From contig NZ_AVBF01000020.1 of assembly GCF_000770635.1 (NCBI RefSeq), positions 1-63,405 of the forward strand: a stretch of DNA of 63,405 nt. The letters are read 5' to 3'. The notes under the pieces are model-generated. The model was not told the DNA's origin. It did no database searches and saw nothing but the letters and a program-made list of their open reading frames with translations. This DNA comes from Pontibacillus yanchengensis Y32 (GTDB lineage: Bacteria > Bacillota > Bacilli > Bacillales > BH030062). Shown here in pieces: positions 42,924 through 52,949 of the stretch; position 1 is the first letter of the stretch; each line of letters starts with the position of its first letter. A program made the translations under genes and the position numbers.

Positions 42924-43967
42924 CTATATTAAATCTGATTGAACATAGGCCATTAGTAATTGATAAGTATGATGTAGCGATTTTTGGTGGGTACGCTCTA
43001 ATGCATGTGACGCATCGATACCTGGTCCTATTAAAGCATGCTTCACATCGGCGCCAGCTTTGATAGCAGCAGATGCATCAGAACCATAGTAAGGATAAAT
43101 ATCAATTTCATAGTCAATTTCTTCTTTTTCAGCTATTTGAACTAAGTGTTGGCGTAAACCATAGTGGTAAGGTCCTGTAGCATCCTTTGCACAAATTGAT
43201 GCCACGTATTCTGTAGTTGCTTGACCATCCCCTATAGCCCCCATATCCACAGCCAAATACTCTACTGTCTCTTCAGGGATACTCGCATTTCCACCATATC
43301 CAATTTCTTCATTATTAGAGATATAGAAGTGAGTAGTGTAAGGAATAGTTACGTTTTGTTCTTTCAGCTCCGCTACCAACTCAAGCAGAATGGCTACACT
43401 AGCTTTATCATCTAAATGGCGAGACTTAATAAATCCGTTATCTGTTACTTGAAAGCGAGGGTCAAATGAAACAAAGTCTCCAACTTGGATACCCAAGTCT
43501 TTCACTTCACTGGCGTTCGTTACTTCTGCGTCGATTCGTACCTCTATATTTTCCTGGTCCCGCTTAGCATCGCCACCGTTTTTATATACATGGACGGAGG
43601 TTTGGTGCATCAGAATAGTACCAGAATACGTTGCACCTGAGGCAGTGTGTATTTGACAGTATTCTCCTTCAACACTATTCCAGCGAAAGCCCCCAATCAT
43701 TGATAGCTTCAGAGAACCATCGGATTTCACTTCTTTAACCATTGCCCCTAGCGTATCAACGTGAGCCGTAAGTAGGCGATGCTTAGTATTATCTTCCCCT
43801 TCTAGTGTAGCAATAAGGGCTCCTTTATTCGTAATGGATGTCTGTACCCCTTTTGACTGGAAGTAATTCTCACAAAAGCGAATACAGTCTTCCGTATAAC
43901 CAGAAGGACTAGGTATGGATACTAATTGTTTTAACACTTCGGTAATTTGTTTGGAATGATTTATCAT
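42924..43967 (-). CDS. M42 family glutamyl aminopeptidase-type metallopeptidase
   Basis: A two-metal tetrahedral aminopeptidase of 347 residues from ATG 43967 (AAGGGGAGAG upstream). Active-site segments are LLTAHVDTLGAMV, RHLDDKASVAILLELV, SNNEEIGYGGNAS, EYLAVDMGA and ALIGPGIDASHALERTH. It releases N-terminal residues from peptides in the cytoplasm. It lies 69 bases upstream of the spoVAF-like gene in the same direction. No functional link is evident. Confidence 0.88.
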   Translation of the reverse strand: MINHSKQITEVLKQLVSIPSPSGYTEDCIRFCENYFQSKGVQTSITNKGALIATLEGEDNTKHRLLTAHVDTLGAMVKEVKSDGSLKLSMIGGFRWNSVEGEYCQIHTASGATYSGTILMHQTSVHVYKNGGDAKRDQENIEVRIDAEVTNASEVKDLGIQVGDFVSFDPRFQVTDNGFIKSRHLDDKASVAILLELVAELKEQNVTIPYTTHFYISNNEEIGYGGNASIPEETVEYLAVDMGAIGDGQATTEYVASICAKDATGPYHYGLRQHLVQIAEKEEIDYEIDIYPYYGSDASAAIKAGADVKHALIGPGIDASHALERTHQKSLHHTYQLLMAYVQSDLI

Positions 43968-44050
43968 ATTCTCTCCCCTTTTCATAACTCTTCAATTTCT
44001 ATCATACATATGAAGCACAGAGGATGTCCAAAGAAAGAAGAGGTGCACAT

Positions 44051-44932
44051 ATGAAAAAAGCAATGTTATATATATGTTTATGTTTTATTGGCGGATTTAT
44101 TATTCTTTCGCAATGGGAAAAACCTCAAGACCAAACAACTGTTAAATATTTTCCATTAGATGAAGAGAAGCGATTTGAAGAAACAACCACTTCCCTTACC
44201 CTTCTTTCAGAAAGTGATCACGATGAGTATGACATTCAATGGAAGACAGAATCATTAATAGATGAACCAATATACTTGCGGCAGGATGTATCCCTTTTGT
44301 ACTCGGACGGTCAACTGAAGGGGATTTTAAGTAAATGGAAAGAAAGTGGACAAAATCTATTTCAAGATACGGAAGTACATGGAGAAGACAGTAGTCATTA
44401 TCAAGCAATCACCTTTCATCACGGGGAGTTACATTATCCAGATGATAAAATTAAAAGCATCCAAGATATGTCCAAAGCTGAATTATATGTCATAGATTCA
44501 CCGTTAACACCTCTTGAATCATTTGAAATACCTGAGAATGATACCCAAAAGGACTGGAAGAAGACATTAGACCATGCCACAAATCAACAATTGCACTATG
44601 AATGGAATCAATTGATTGGTCATTTTCAAATCAATAAAACTCAATACGAAGTAATTCCCTTAACGTCATTACCAGATTATGAGACAAAACCATTTCCATC
44701 CTTAACAGCTGACCAAACTCTTCAAGTGATAGGTCAGCTTTGGGAAGGATTATATAAAAATTATGTGCTTACGTTCACCACTAAAGACAATGACAAGGAT
44801 GAAACCATAAAGTCGTATGTCCCTTTAGTACTAGCAGATAAAAAAGGGACACACTTAGTAGTATTATTCGAGAACAGTAAAGGAGAAAAGGAGAAGCTCA
44901 TCCAACGTTACCCATTCTCTTCTACGGACTGA
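44051..44932 (+). CDS. Membrane-anchored extracytoplasmic protein of unknown function
   Basis: I do not recognise this 293-residue protein. It has a basic start and one N-terminal span (MKKAMLYICLCFIGGFIIL), then a hydrophilic, acidic domain with no Cys after the signal region, so it is not a typical lipoprotein. The domain looks mixed alpha/beta. The ATG at 44051 follows GAGGTG. The frame overlaps the end of the convergent rhomboid gene by 25 bases. It may be a cell-envelope protein. Confidence 0.75.
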   Translation: MKKAMLYICLCFIGGFIILSQWEKPQDQTTVKYFPLDEEKRFEETTTSLTLLSESDHDEYDIQWKTESLIDEPIYLRQDVSLLYSDGQLKGILSKWKESGQNLFQDTEVHGEDSSHYQAITFHHGELHYPDDKIKSIQDMSKAELYVIDSPLTPLESFEIPENDTQKDWKKTLDHATNQQLHYEWNQLIGHFQINKTQYEVIPLTSLPDYETKPFPSLTADQTLQVIGQLWEGLYKNYVLTFTTKDNDKDETIKSYVPLVLADKKGTHLVVLFENSKGEKEKLIQRYPFSSTD

Positions 44933-46455
44933 ATGAATTGCTTCATTTCTTTATTATCAGGATTCAATTCTAATACACGTTTCGCATGTTTTATGGCTTC
45001 TTCCTCATTTTGTTCAAAATTATAATAGAGAACACTTAGGTTCTGATGAGCCTCAGCAAAGTCTGGGTTTAATTCAATTGCTTTTAAATAATCTTCTTTG
45101 GCCTGATTATACTTTTTAACATTCACATAACCGTTCCCTCTTACAAAATAGAGGCTTTCCTGGTCTGATGATGTATGCTGTAATGCTTTTGTCGTAATGT
45201 CTATTGCTTTTTGATATTCTTCTTTCTTATTATAGTTTGTTGCGACACCAGCTTGTAGTCTTGCGTCATAGTGGTTCGATTCATGATTGTAACCATACCA
45301 ACCTAACCCTATAACAAGTGCAGTAATAACAAGAAAGCTTGCAACCTGTTTCCCTACTTCTTTTTTATTAGGGAAGTGAACAAGACTTGAAGCTAAAAAG
45401 CCTCCGACAAGTCCACCAAGATGCGCACCATTATCTACCTGAGGCATAAGAACGCTAAAAACAATATTGAGTATCAGAATGAAAATTACGTTTGTACCAA
45501 TGGTTCTAAAGAAAAGTGTTTTATATACGGTACCAAAAAACAAAAGAGCTCCAAACAATCCATAGATGGCCCCTGATGCTCCTGCAGCTACATTCGGGGT
45601 GAAAGCAAAACTAGCTAAACCACCTATGATTCCACCTACAAAATAGATTACAATGAATCGCTTGCTCCCAAACATCCTTTCCACTGCTGTACCCAAGACA
45701 TATAACGCTAACATGTTCAGCATGATGTGAAAGAAGCCAATGTGTAAAAACATAGAGGAGACAATACGCCACCATTCCCCATCTACTATCGCAGGGTTAT
45801 ATTTAGCTCCGTATTGGATGAGTGTATATGTATTTGTACTACCACCTTGATATTCCAGCCAACCGAATAAGAACAAGTTAATGGCAATGAGAATATAAGT
45901 TAGAAAAGGTTTTCCATAAAAAAATATCTGTTCACGTTGTTGTTGCTTTTTTGTGTGGTTATTCCGAATCGATTGCTTTAAATATTCCACCATTTGTTCC
46001 ATCTCAAATTCTGATGGAGCAGGAAAATTCTTCTCGTTTAATTGCAAGGATCGATATAATTGATTGATTTCTGTCTCTCTGGATTGCTCATCTATATAAA
46101 AGGTTTGAACTGTTCCCTTTTTCCTACCTGGTAGGCTTCGGGTATCTTTCCATTCATTCCAGTCATCAACAGGTTTAAACTTAGCAATATATACATTATG
46201 TATATGGACCTGACGACCACCCACAACTTTTAAAACGCGTTTTATGTTTTCATCCAATACAGCTTGGTCTTGTTTTAATTGATTGGACCAGTCAAACGTC
46301 TTGTGGGAAAGCCTTACTACATTAGTTTTTCCTTGTATTCGTTGCTCAAGCCATACCTCGTGTTTGTCTTCTATCATTTGGATAATTTCAAAATCATGAT
46401 TAACGACTAAATCTGCTGCTAATCGCCAAAAGTAATAGGACTCTTCAATATACAT
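44908..46455 (-). CDS. gluP: Rhomboid family intramembrane serine protease GluP
   Basis: The 515 residues have three parts: a soluble N-terminal domain (1-180), a rhomboid domain of about seven spans (185-375), and C-terminal TPR-like repeats (about 395-510, NPDFAEAHQNLSVLYYN). The catalytic Ser is S294 in GASGAIYGL and the His is H345 in NGAHLGG. It cleaves within membranes. Substrates such as a magnesium transporter have been reported for B. subtilis YqgP. The 3' end overlaps the opposite-strand gene by 25 bases. Confidence 0.94.
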   Translation of the reverse strand: MYIEESYYFWRLAADLVVNHDFEIIQMIEDKHEVWLEQRIQGKTNVVRLSHKTFDWSNQLKQDQAVLDENIKRVLKVVGGRQVHIHNVYIAKFKPVDDWNEWKDTRSLPGRKKGTVQTFYIDEQSRETEINQLYRSLQLNEKNFPAPSEFEMEQMVEYLKQSIRNNHTKKQQQREQIFFYGKPFLTYILIAINLFLFGWLEYQGGSTNTYTLIQYGAKYNPAIVDGEWWRIVSSMFLHIGFFHIMLNMLALYVLGTAVERMFGSKRFIVIYFVGGIIGGLASFAFTPNVAAGASGAIYGLFGALLFFGTVYKTLFFRTIGTNVIFILILNIVFSVLMPQVDNGAHLGGLVGGFLASSLVHFPNKKEVGKQVASFLVITALVIGLGWYGYNHESNHYDARLQAGVATNYNKKEEYQKAIDITTKALQHTSSDQESLYFVRGNGYVNVKKYNQAKEDYLKAIELNPDFAEAHQNLSVLYYNFEQNEEEAIKHAKRVLELNPDNKEMKQFIQSVEENG

Positions 46456-46543
46456 GGCATTCCCCCCCTTTATAAGTATTTTACCATGAACATAGTGTTT
46501 ATCAGAAAGGCACAGCTTATAATAATATGTAGTATGGATGTAG

Positions 46544-46581
46544 TAAAAAAACTCCTAACACAGTATTAGTGTCAGGAGTTT
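46544..46581 (-). terminator. Terminator after the 62-residue membrane protein gene
   Basis: A 13-bp stem with one mismatch (46549-46561 with 46569-46581) is followed on the minus strand by seven T. Confidence 0.8.
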
Positions 46582-46602
46582 CAAGAAAATCAATGACCAT
46601 CA

Positions 46603-46791
46603 TTAGAATGAGGTTCTTCCTAAAATTTTCGGTAAAATTTTCTCACGAATGTATGGAAGTTGCATACTCCATGATACGGCCATCTTTCTAATAAAATCTA
46701 CGGCTAAGAGAACATTCAACAAACGATACTTATAACGGTTAAATAAATATATACCAGCGACTAAAGCAATGATCCACCACAAAAATCTCAT
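46603..46791 (-). CDS. Small membrane protein
   Basis: A 62-residue protein with an N-terminal span (MRFLWWIIALVAGIYLF) and a basic amphipathic remainder. A GGAGGAAG-type ribosome site lies before the ATG. It occupies the place of yqgO between gluP and the cyclo-ligase gene in B. subtilis, but I cannot confirm homology. Confidence 0.65.
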   Translation of the reverse strand: MRFLWWIIALVAGIYLFNRYKYRLLNVLLAVDFIRKMAVSWSMQLPYIREKILPKILGRTSF

Positions 46792-46847
46792 ACTATTCTT
46801 CCTCCTGTTAACCTAGATAATTCTAGTATGTGAGGAAGTGAAACATG

Positions 46848-47864
<1,017 letters not shown>

Positions 47865-47889
47865 TTAGTTCGTTTGTTGCCAAAAGAGG

Positions 47890-47903
47890 TGTAAACGTTA
47901 TCA
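47890..47903. promoter_or_regulatory. Candidate cre (CcpA) site upstream of ldh
   Basis: TGTAAACGTTATCA fits the cre consensus TGWNANCGNTNWCA at every defined position. Its distance of 80 bases from the ldh start is typical for sites at or just upstream of a promoter. Confidence 0.6.
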
Positions 47904-47931
47904 TTGTTGCAAAATTGTTAACATTTTAATA

Positions 47932-48486
47932 TTAATAACGCATACCACTCTCTGTTATAAGGTGCTGAACCGGAATGTCATACACATCATAAGGAACTTC
48001 TTCAATTAGTTGACGATTCGTAGCCAGCGCAACCGTATAATTGGGAAAGTCGACCAGATAACGATCGTAATATCCACCTCCATATCCAATCCGATAACCG
48101 TTATAGTCAAATAACAAACCTGGTACAATCATTAAGTCTATATCGTTTTTATGTAGTTTTTTTGTTTTTTCAACTATAGGTTCTTTAAGTCCATAGAACA
48201 CCGTTTCTAATTCATCAAATGATGTTAATTGATAGAAAACGAGTTGGTTCTGTTTAGGAAAACATTTAGGTATTGCAACTTGTTTCCCTTCCTCCCAAGC
48301 TTTCTTTATTAATGGATATGTGTTAATCTCATGGACTTGAGAAATAGTAACACCAATCACATTCGATTGTCTCCATAGGTCGGTTTGGTATAATGATTTT
48401 TCAATTTCTGTTGATATATTGCTTCTTTCTTCACCTACAAGACTTTTTAGAATATCTAATCCCATTTTCCGCAATTCTTTCTTCAC
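47932..48486 (-). CDS. yqgN: 5-formyltetrahydrofolate cyclo-ligase
   Basis: It converts 5-formyl-THF to 5,10-methenyl-THF using ATP. It has 184 residues from GTG 48486, seven bases after GGAGGTG. An ATG at 48534 is upstream of that site. The family motif IGYGGGYYDRYL is present, as are the basic KKELRKMG N-terminus and the VPGLLFDYNGYR segment. It is two genes away from rpmG, as in B. subtilis. Confidence 0.93.
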   Translation of the reverse strand: MKKELRKMGLDILKSLVGEERSNISTEIEKSLYQTDLWRQSNVIGVTISQVHEINTYPLIKKAWEEGKQVAIPKCFPKQNQLVFYQLTSFDELETVFYGLKEPIVEKTKKLHKNDIDLMIVPGLLFDYNGYRIGYGGGYYDRYLVDFPNYTVALATNRQLIEEVPYDVYDIPVQHLITESGMRY

Positions 48487-49030
48487 AATAATACACCTCC
48501 ATATGATAATAGTGTAACTTGCAAATACATACAAACATACTTACTTTTTTATTAAGTTTCTTCTACATTATAGACATAATTTTGATGACTTGGATTTGAG
48601 ATATTACAAAAAAAGCTACTGAATATAGGGTGGAGCCGAGAGTAGGATTGCTATCGGACCTATGGAGTACTTGTTGCTTTATTTGTCTTGAATTTGACGA
48701 AAATCTTAAGTGGGAAGCTTATCGAACAATGCGAAAGCGGACATAGGATGCGTTATTATCACCAATCAAGACAATTTTCGGTACTCAAAGGACATAGGAT
48801 ACCTAATTTGGAGCAAAACACCCTTTATGAATGGTAATTTAGCCAAATAAGGTGTCCTGTGTCCGTTTAACTTCTATAAATAACGTTTTTTCAGGAAATA
48901 AGAGATTATTTGTCCGTTAAGATAGGTGTTAACTTCAATACGAATTTGTAATATCAATCACCTTTACCATGTTTCCGTTCCTCCCTTCATTGCGGGAGAT
49001 GGGCCTGGAACCCAAATAATAGCATAAAAA
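48487..49030. repeat. Long gene-free stretch with hairpin-forming repeat
   Basis: Between yqgN and rpmG. It contains a degenerate R3 copy (about 48583-48606) and an imperfect 20-bp inverted repeat (48790-48809 with 48845-48864) built on GGACATAGGATACC, with a further GGACATAGGATGCG copy at 48743. No reading frame with a ribosome site was found. Confidence 0.6.
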
Positions 49031-49057
49031 AACAGTAGGATCGGAAATCCTACTGTT
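49026..49057 (-). terminator. Terminator of rpmG
   Basis: An 11-bp perfect stem (49031-49041... AACAGTAGGAT with 49047-49057) runs into a T-rich sequence on the minus strand. It includes the last base pairs of the rpmG stop codon. Confidence 0.82.
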
Positions 49058-49205
49058 ACTTCGTTTCACGGTGAAGAGTGTGCTTCTTCAAACGTGGGCT
49101 ATATTTCATTAGCTCTAAGCGCTCTGGGTTTTTACGCTTGTTTTTAGTACTAATATAATTACGATCTCCGCTTTCAGTGCAAGCAAGTGTAATATTTACA
49201 CGCAT
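49056..49205 (-). CDS. rpmG: 50S ribosomal protein L33
   Basis: A 49-residue ribosomal protein starting [20 protein letters not shown] and ending [10 protein letters not shown]. Zinc-binding L33 has four Cys. Here only C9 remains. The second Cys of the first pair is Ser12 and the second pair is lost (YSPRLKKH), so this is a zinc-independent (C minus) form at the position of the rpmGA gene. The ATG follows GGAGGGAT. Confidence 0.95.
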   Translation of the reverse strand: MRVNITLACTESGDRNYISTKNKRKNPERLELMKYSPRLKKHTLHRETK

Positions 49206-49411
49206 TGGTTATCCCTCCAAACAAGTGTTACTGTGTCATGTATTCACATTCTTTATTAGACTTAATAATAGTATCAAATTATTAGCTGTGTTTCAAGCAA
49301 ATTTGCCGTTCTTTATCAATTTTAAAATTAACATGAATGTTTTCGTTCCTTTGTTTTCTACATAGCTAACTTATGATATAACTAGTAAAGGACTGAAATG
49401 AGGTGATGAAT

Positions 49412-49819
49412 ATGTTATATATAATACTTACATTATTCGGGGTAGCATTTGCCCTTTATCTTCTATCTTTTGCAATGAAAGATCGTTTCAAAGATCTTGA
49501 AGAACAAGTCGAACAGTTATCGATGACTACAATGCAGGAGAGTTATCAATTAAAGAAGAAAATGCGTATTTTGGAAGAAGAATTATTGGTGGACGATGTA
49601 TCTACTACTATGTATAGTGGAGCTCAAGCTACTCAAAAATCAAGCAAACATCAAACCAACCCTACATCCACTTCTCAAGCATATCAGCCACCATTAGTAC
49701 AAAAAGTGTTACATATGTATGAGAAAGGCTATACCACTAGAGACATAGCACAAGAAACCTCTTTAAAGGAGCATGACATCTTAACAACATTACAACAATA
49801 TTCTTCAAAGGGGTCTTAA
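49412..49819 (+). CDS. Membrane-anchored coiled-coil protein with C-terminal HTH-like segment
   Basis: A 135-residue protein. It has an N-terminal span (MLYIILTLFGVAFALYLLSF), a predicted coiled coil (about 24-60, rich in Glu, Lys and Leu), a Ser/Thr/Gln linker, and a C-terminal segment VLHMYEKGYTTRDIAQETSLKEHDILTTL resembling a helix-turn-helix of DUF-type response regulators. The ATG at 49412 is correctly spaced from GAGGTGA. It is probably the counterpart of B. subtilis yqzD or yqzC by position. Its role is unknown. Confidence 0.7.
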   Translation: MLYIILTLFGVAFALYLLSFAMKDRFKDLEEQVEQLSMTTMQESYQLKKKMRILEEELLVDDVSTTMYSGAQATQKSSKHQTNPTSTSQAYQPPLVQKVLHMYEKGYTTRDIAQETSLKEHDILTTLQQYSSKGS

Positions 49820-49820
49820 T

Positions 49821-50321
49821 ATGAAACACGCTATTCGAGCATATGCATTAGGTATATTCACTGCTACTTCTTTGTTTACAATTGTCTATTTTCAAAGTGG
49901 CGAAGCAAATGATTCAGGTCAAACAAAACCTATATCCGAAGAAGAAGCAACTAACTATTTAGATAAGAAAGGTTACCATATACTTTCTAACTCTGAATAC
50001 CAGTCTCTCCAAGAAAGTCAACAAAACCCCAAAGATAAAGAGAAAACAAATCAAACGACCTCAAAACAAGAAGAAGAAAATACTGAAAATAGTACAAAGG
50101 ACAGTCAAGAAGATGAATCCACCACACTTATTATCAAAGATGGTATGTATTCAAAAAGTATTAGCCAAGAGCTTAATGAAATGGGCTTGGTAGAAGATAC
50201 AAAGGCTTTCAATCAATATTTAGAAATGAACGATTACAGTCGTTATATACAAGTGGGAAACTACGAATTAAAGAAAGATATGACTTATGAAGAAATCGCT
50301 AATGCCATTACAAATAAATAA
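49821..50321 (+). CDS. Exported protein with MltG/YceG N-terminal-like domain
   Basis: A 166-residue protein starting one base after the previous stop. It has an N-terminal span (about 5-25), a long hydrophilic Gln/Glu/Lys/Ser-rich linker (about 65-105), and a C-terminal domain: LIIKDGMYSKSISQELNEMGLVEDTKAFNQYL through YIQVGNYELKKDMTYEEIANAI. This matches the substrate-independent LysM-like lobe that precedes the catalytic part of MltG-type transglycosylases. The catalytic part is absent. It may bind peptidoglycan. Confidence 0.72.
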   Translation: MKHAIRAYALGIFTATSLFTIVYFQSGEANDSGQTKPISEEEATNYLDKKGYHILSNSEYQSLQESQQNPKDKEKTNQTTSKQEEENTENSTKDSQEDESTTLIIKDGMYSKSISQELNEMGLVEDTKAFNQYLEMNDYSRYIQVGNYELKKDMTYEEIANAITNK

Positions 50322-50339
50322 CTCATTTAAAACAAAAAT

Positions 50340-50380
50340 GACCAACTTCTATATATTGCATAAGAGAAGTTGGTCTTTAT
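50340..50380 (+). terminator. Terminator of the small membrane protein pair
   Basis: An 11-bp perfect stem (50340-50350 with 50364-50374, GACCAACTTCT) then T-rich sequence. Confidence 0.82.
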
Positions 50381-50484
50381 TATAAAATAAAGTATGGAGT
50401 CATATATAGGGATGTAAATTTATCTAATCTAATGGAGGACATTCCCTGAATGCTGTATATGTAAGTACAATATTTTTTCGGTTA

Positions 50485-50518
50485 ACAAATAGCCCTGCTC
50501 TCATGAAGGAGCAGGGCT
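50485..50518 (-). terminator. Terminator of the pst-phoU operon
   Basis: A 10-bp perfect stem (50491-50500 with 50509-50518, AGCCCTGCTC), with T-rich sequence on the minus strand. Confidence 0.83.
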
Positions 50519-50530
50519 TGTTTATGCAAA

Positions 50531-51190
50531 TTAATCATTTAAATCAAAGGTTTCCCCTTTAACAATATAAAAGATATTCTCGCCAATGTTCGTAATATGA
50601 TCCGCAAAACGTTCGATATACCTTCCAACAAAAGCCATTTGCATAATGTGTTGTATTTTTTGTGGATTATTCGCTGTCATCTCAAGCATCTCTTTTGTCA
50701 CTTGACCGTACATTTCATCGATTTGATCATCCATCTCTGCAAGTTTACGAGCTAAGGAGACGTTTTCTTGTTCAAAAGCTTTCGTGGCAATTTCCACCAT
50801 CTCTTTAGCAACTGACGCCATCTCTTTTAGTTTTGGATGAATCTCAACATCATGATTTTCACCTAAGTGAATAGTACTTTTTGCAATATTCGTCGCATGA
50901 TCAGCCATTCGCTCTAAATCAGATGATGCTTTTATAGCAACAATTAGACGACGTAAATCTGTAGCCACAGGTTGTTGTTTTGCAATTAACAGAATTGCTG
51001 ACTCATTAATTTCTAATTCTTCTTTGTCAATCTTTGAATCATCATTGATTATCTGTTTTGCCTTTTCAACATCATGTTCATATAGAGCAGTTATAGACTG
51101 ATCAAATGCATCTACAGAGCTTACAGCAAGTTTCTTTATTCTAAACTTTAACCTATCTAATTCATCATGAAACTGACCACGTAAAGCCAT
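50531..51190 (-). CDS. phoU: Phosphate signalling protein PhoU
   Basis: PhoU couples the Pst transporter to Pho regulation. The 219 residues form two three-helix repeats with the metal-binding E/D-x3-D motifs visible in SDLERMADHATNIAKS and VGRYIERFADHITNIGENIFY. AAAGGGG precedes the ATG. It is the last gene of pstS-pstC-pstA-pstB-phoU. B. subtilis has two pstB genes and no phoU here, so this arrangement is closer to other Bacillaceae. Confidence 0.96.
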   Translation of the reverse strand: MALRGQFHDELDRLKFRIKKLAVSSVDAFDQSITALYEHDVEKAKQIINDDSKIDKEELEINESAILLIAKQQPVATDLRRLIVAIKASSDLERMADHATNIAKSTIHLGENHDVEIHPKLKEMASVAKEMVEIATKAFEQENVSLARKLAEMDDQIDEMYGQVTKEMLEMTANNPQKIQHIMQMAFVGRYIERFADHITNIGENIFYIVKGETFDLND

Positions 51191-51224
51191 TTGGTATTCC
51201 CCTTTCCAGGGCTACACCACTCTA

Positions 51225-52034
51225 TTAACCAAAACGGCCTGTGATATAATCTTCAGTTCGCTTATCTCCCGGTGTAGAGAATAGGGTATTGGTGTCATTG
51301 TACTCCACTAGCTCCCCATTCAAGAAGAAGGCTGTATTGTCAGAGATACGTGCAGCCTGTTGCATATTGTGAGTAACGATAATTATACTATAATTTTCTT
51401 TTAATTGTTGTACAAGTTCTTCAATCTTTGCTGTAGAAATTGGGTCTAATGCTGACGTTGGCTCATCCATTAGTATAACATCAGGTTCAATAGCCAAGCA
51501 ACGAGCAATACAAACACGCTGCTGCTGACCACCAGATAGACCAAACGCATTTTGATCTAAACGGTCTTTTACCTCGTCCCATAAAGCCGCGCCTTTTAAA
51601 CTCTTTTCTACAATAGCATCAAGTGTTTTCTTGTCTTTAATACCATGGATTCTTGGCCCATATACAATATTTTCATAAATTGATTTAGGGAATGGATTTG
51701 GTTGCTGGAAGACCATACCCACTTTAGTTCGAAGGTCTTCAACCGCATAGCTTCGGTCAAAGATATTATCTCCGCGATAACTGATCTCTCCAGAAGTACG
51801 TACTACTGGTACCATCTCTACCATACGATTTAACGTTTTAATAAAAGTAGACTTCCCGCAACCTGATGGACCGATAATAGCAGTTACATCATTTTCCCCA
51901 ATTTTCATATTTACATCGTAAAGAGCTTGATCTTCACCATACCATAAGTTTAAGTTTTGCACATTATAAACAGTCTGCTTACTTTCCGTCTGCTTGACTG
52001 TTTCATTCGATTGTTGTTCATTTGTTTGAGCCAT
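51225..52034 (-). CDS. pstB: Phosphate ABC transporter ATP-binding protein PstB
   Basis: The ATPase of the high-affinity phosphate importer, 269 residues. It shows Walker [18 protein letters not shown], the Q-loop in [15 protein letters not shown], signature [13 protein letters not shown] and Walker [15 protein letters not shown] 20-residue hydrophilic Gln/Thr-rich extension precedes the core. GGAGGAATAAAA precedes the ATG. Confidence 0.97.
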   Translation of the reverse strand: MAQTNEQQSNETVKQTESKQTVYNVQNLNLWYGEDQALYDVNMKIGENDVTAIIGPSGCGKSTFIKTLNRMVEMVPVVRTSGEISYRGDNIFDRSYAVEDLRTKVGMVFQQPNPFPKSIYENIVYGPRIHGIKDKKTLDAIVEKSLKGAALWDEVKDRLDQNAFGLSGGQQQRVCIARCLAIEPDVILMDEPTSALDPISTAKIEELVQQLKENYSIIIVTHNMQQAARISDNTAFFLNGELVEYNDTNTLFSTPGDKRTEDYITGRFG

Positions 52035-52069
52035 TTTTATTCCTCCTCGAAGCTTGATAAAAAAGGTTA

Positions 52070-52948
52070 CTAATAACGATTTTGGAACTTATTACGAATA
52101 AACACAGCAATAGAGTTCATCAGTAGTAAAATCACTAGCAATATTACGATACCTGCAGATGCAACTCCCTGGAATGCTTGTTGAGGTTGCTGAGTCCAAC
52201 TGAATATCTGAATAGGCATTGCCGTGTATGGGGACATAATGCCGTTTGGTAACGTAAATATTGCAGTGGAAGCTCCTACAACAAGTAAAGGTGCCGTTTC
52301 ACCAATCGCACGAGAAAGAGCTAAAATACTACCTGTTATTATACCAGGGATTGCAGCTGGTAAAATAATTCTTCGTACAGTTTGCCATTTTGTTGCGCCC
52401 ATAGCATAGGATGCTTCTTTTACATCAGTTGGAACCGCTCGAACCGATTCCTGTGCAGCTACTGTAATTACAGGTAGCACAAGTAAAGCGAGTGAAAGAC
52501 CACCTGCTAAGATGACTTCCCCGATATTAAAAACGTAAACAAAGATCGTTAGTCCTAGTAGTCCAAAAACAATAGATGGTACTCCTGCTAGGTTTTGAAT
52601 ATTAGTTTGAATAAAATTCGTTAAGCGACCTTTTTTCGCATATTCTTCCAAATAGATAGCTGTAGCTACCCCTAAAATAATTGTAACAGGTGCTGTAACA
52701 GCCATTAACCAAAGAGAACCTACTACACCTGCTTTAATTCCTGCACGTTCAGGGGAAGCAGATGTAAAACCTGAAATAAACTGCCAATCAATACCGCCAA
52801 TTCCTTGAGTCAATATACGATAGGCAAGAGCAGCGAGAAATAGCAATGCTATCATAGTGGCAGAAAAGAAGAGCCATCTCCACATTTTATTTTTCTTTAT
52901 ACGGTTTCCCATGTTTTTTTGAACCGTTTGTTCATCGATATAATTCAT
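52070..52948 (-). CDS. pstA: Phosphate ABC transporter permease PstA
   Basis: A 292-residue permease with six spans. The EAA-type loop is [29 protein letters not shown], followed by [17 protein letters not shown]. Its ATG comes directly after the pstC stop and is preceded by AGAGGAG, so the two are probably translated together. Confidence 0.96.
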   Translation of the reverse strand: MNYIDEQTVQKNMGNRIKKNKMWRWLFFSATMIALLFLAALAYRILTQGIGGIDWQFISGFTSASPERAGIKAGVVGSLWLMAVTAPVTIILGVATAIYLEEYAKKGRLTNFIQTNIQNLAGVPSIVFGLLGLTIFVYVFNIGEVILAGGLSLALLVLPVITVAAQESVRAVPTDVKEASYAMGATKWQTVRRIILPAAIPGIITGSILALSRAIGETAPLLVVGASTAIFTLPNGIMSPYTAMPIQIFSWTQQPQQAFQGVASAGIVILLVILLLMNSIAVFIRNKFQNRY

Positions 52949-52949
52949 A

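Noticed and set aside
49206-49400. Zur box upstream of the zinc-free rpmG
   Set aside because: No TCGTAATnATTACGA-like sequence is present in the upstream gap.
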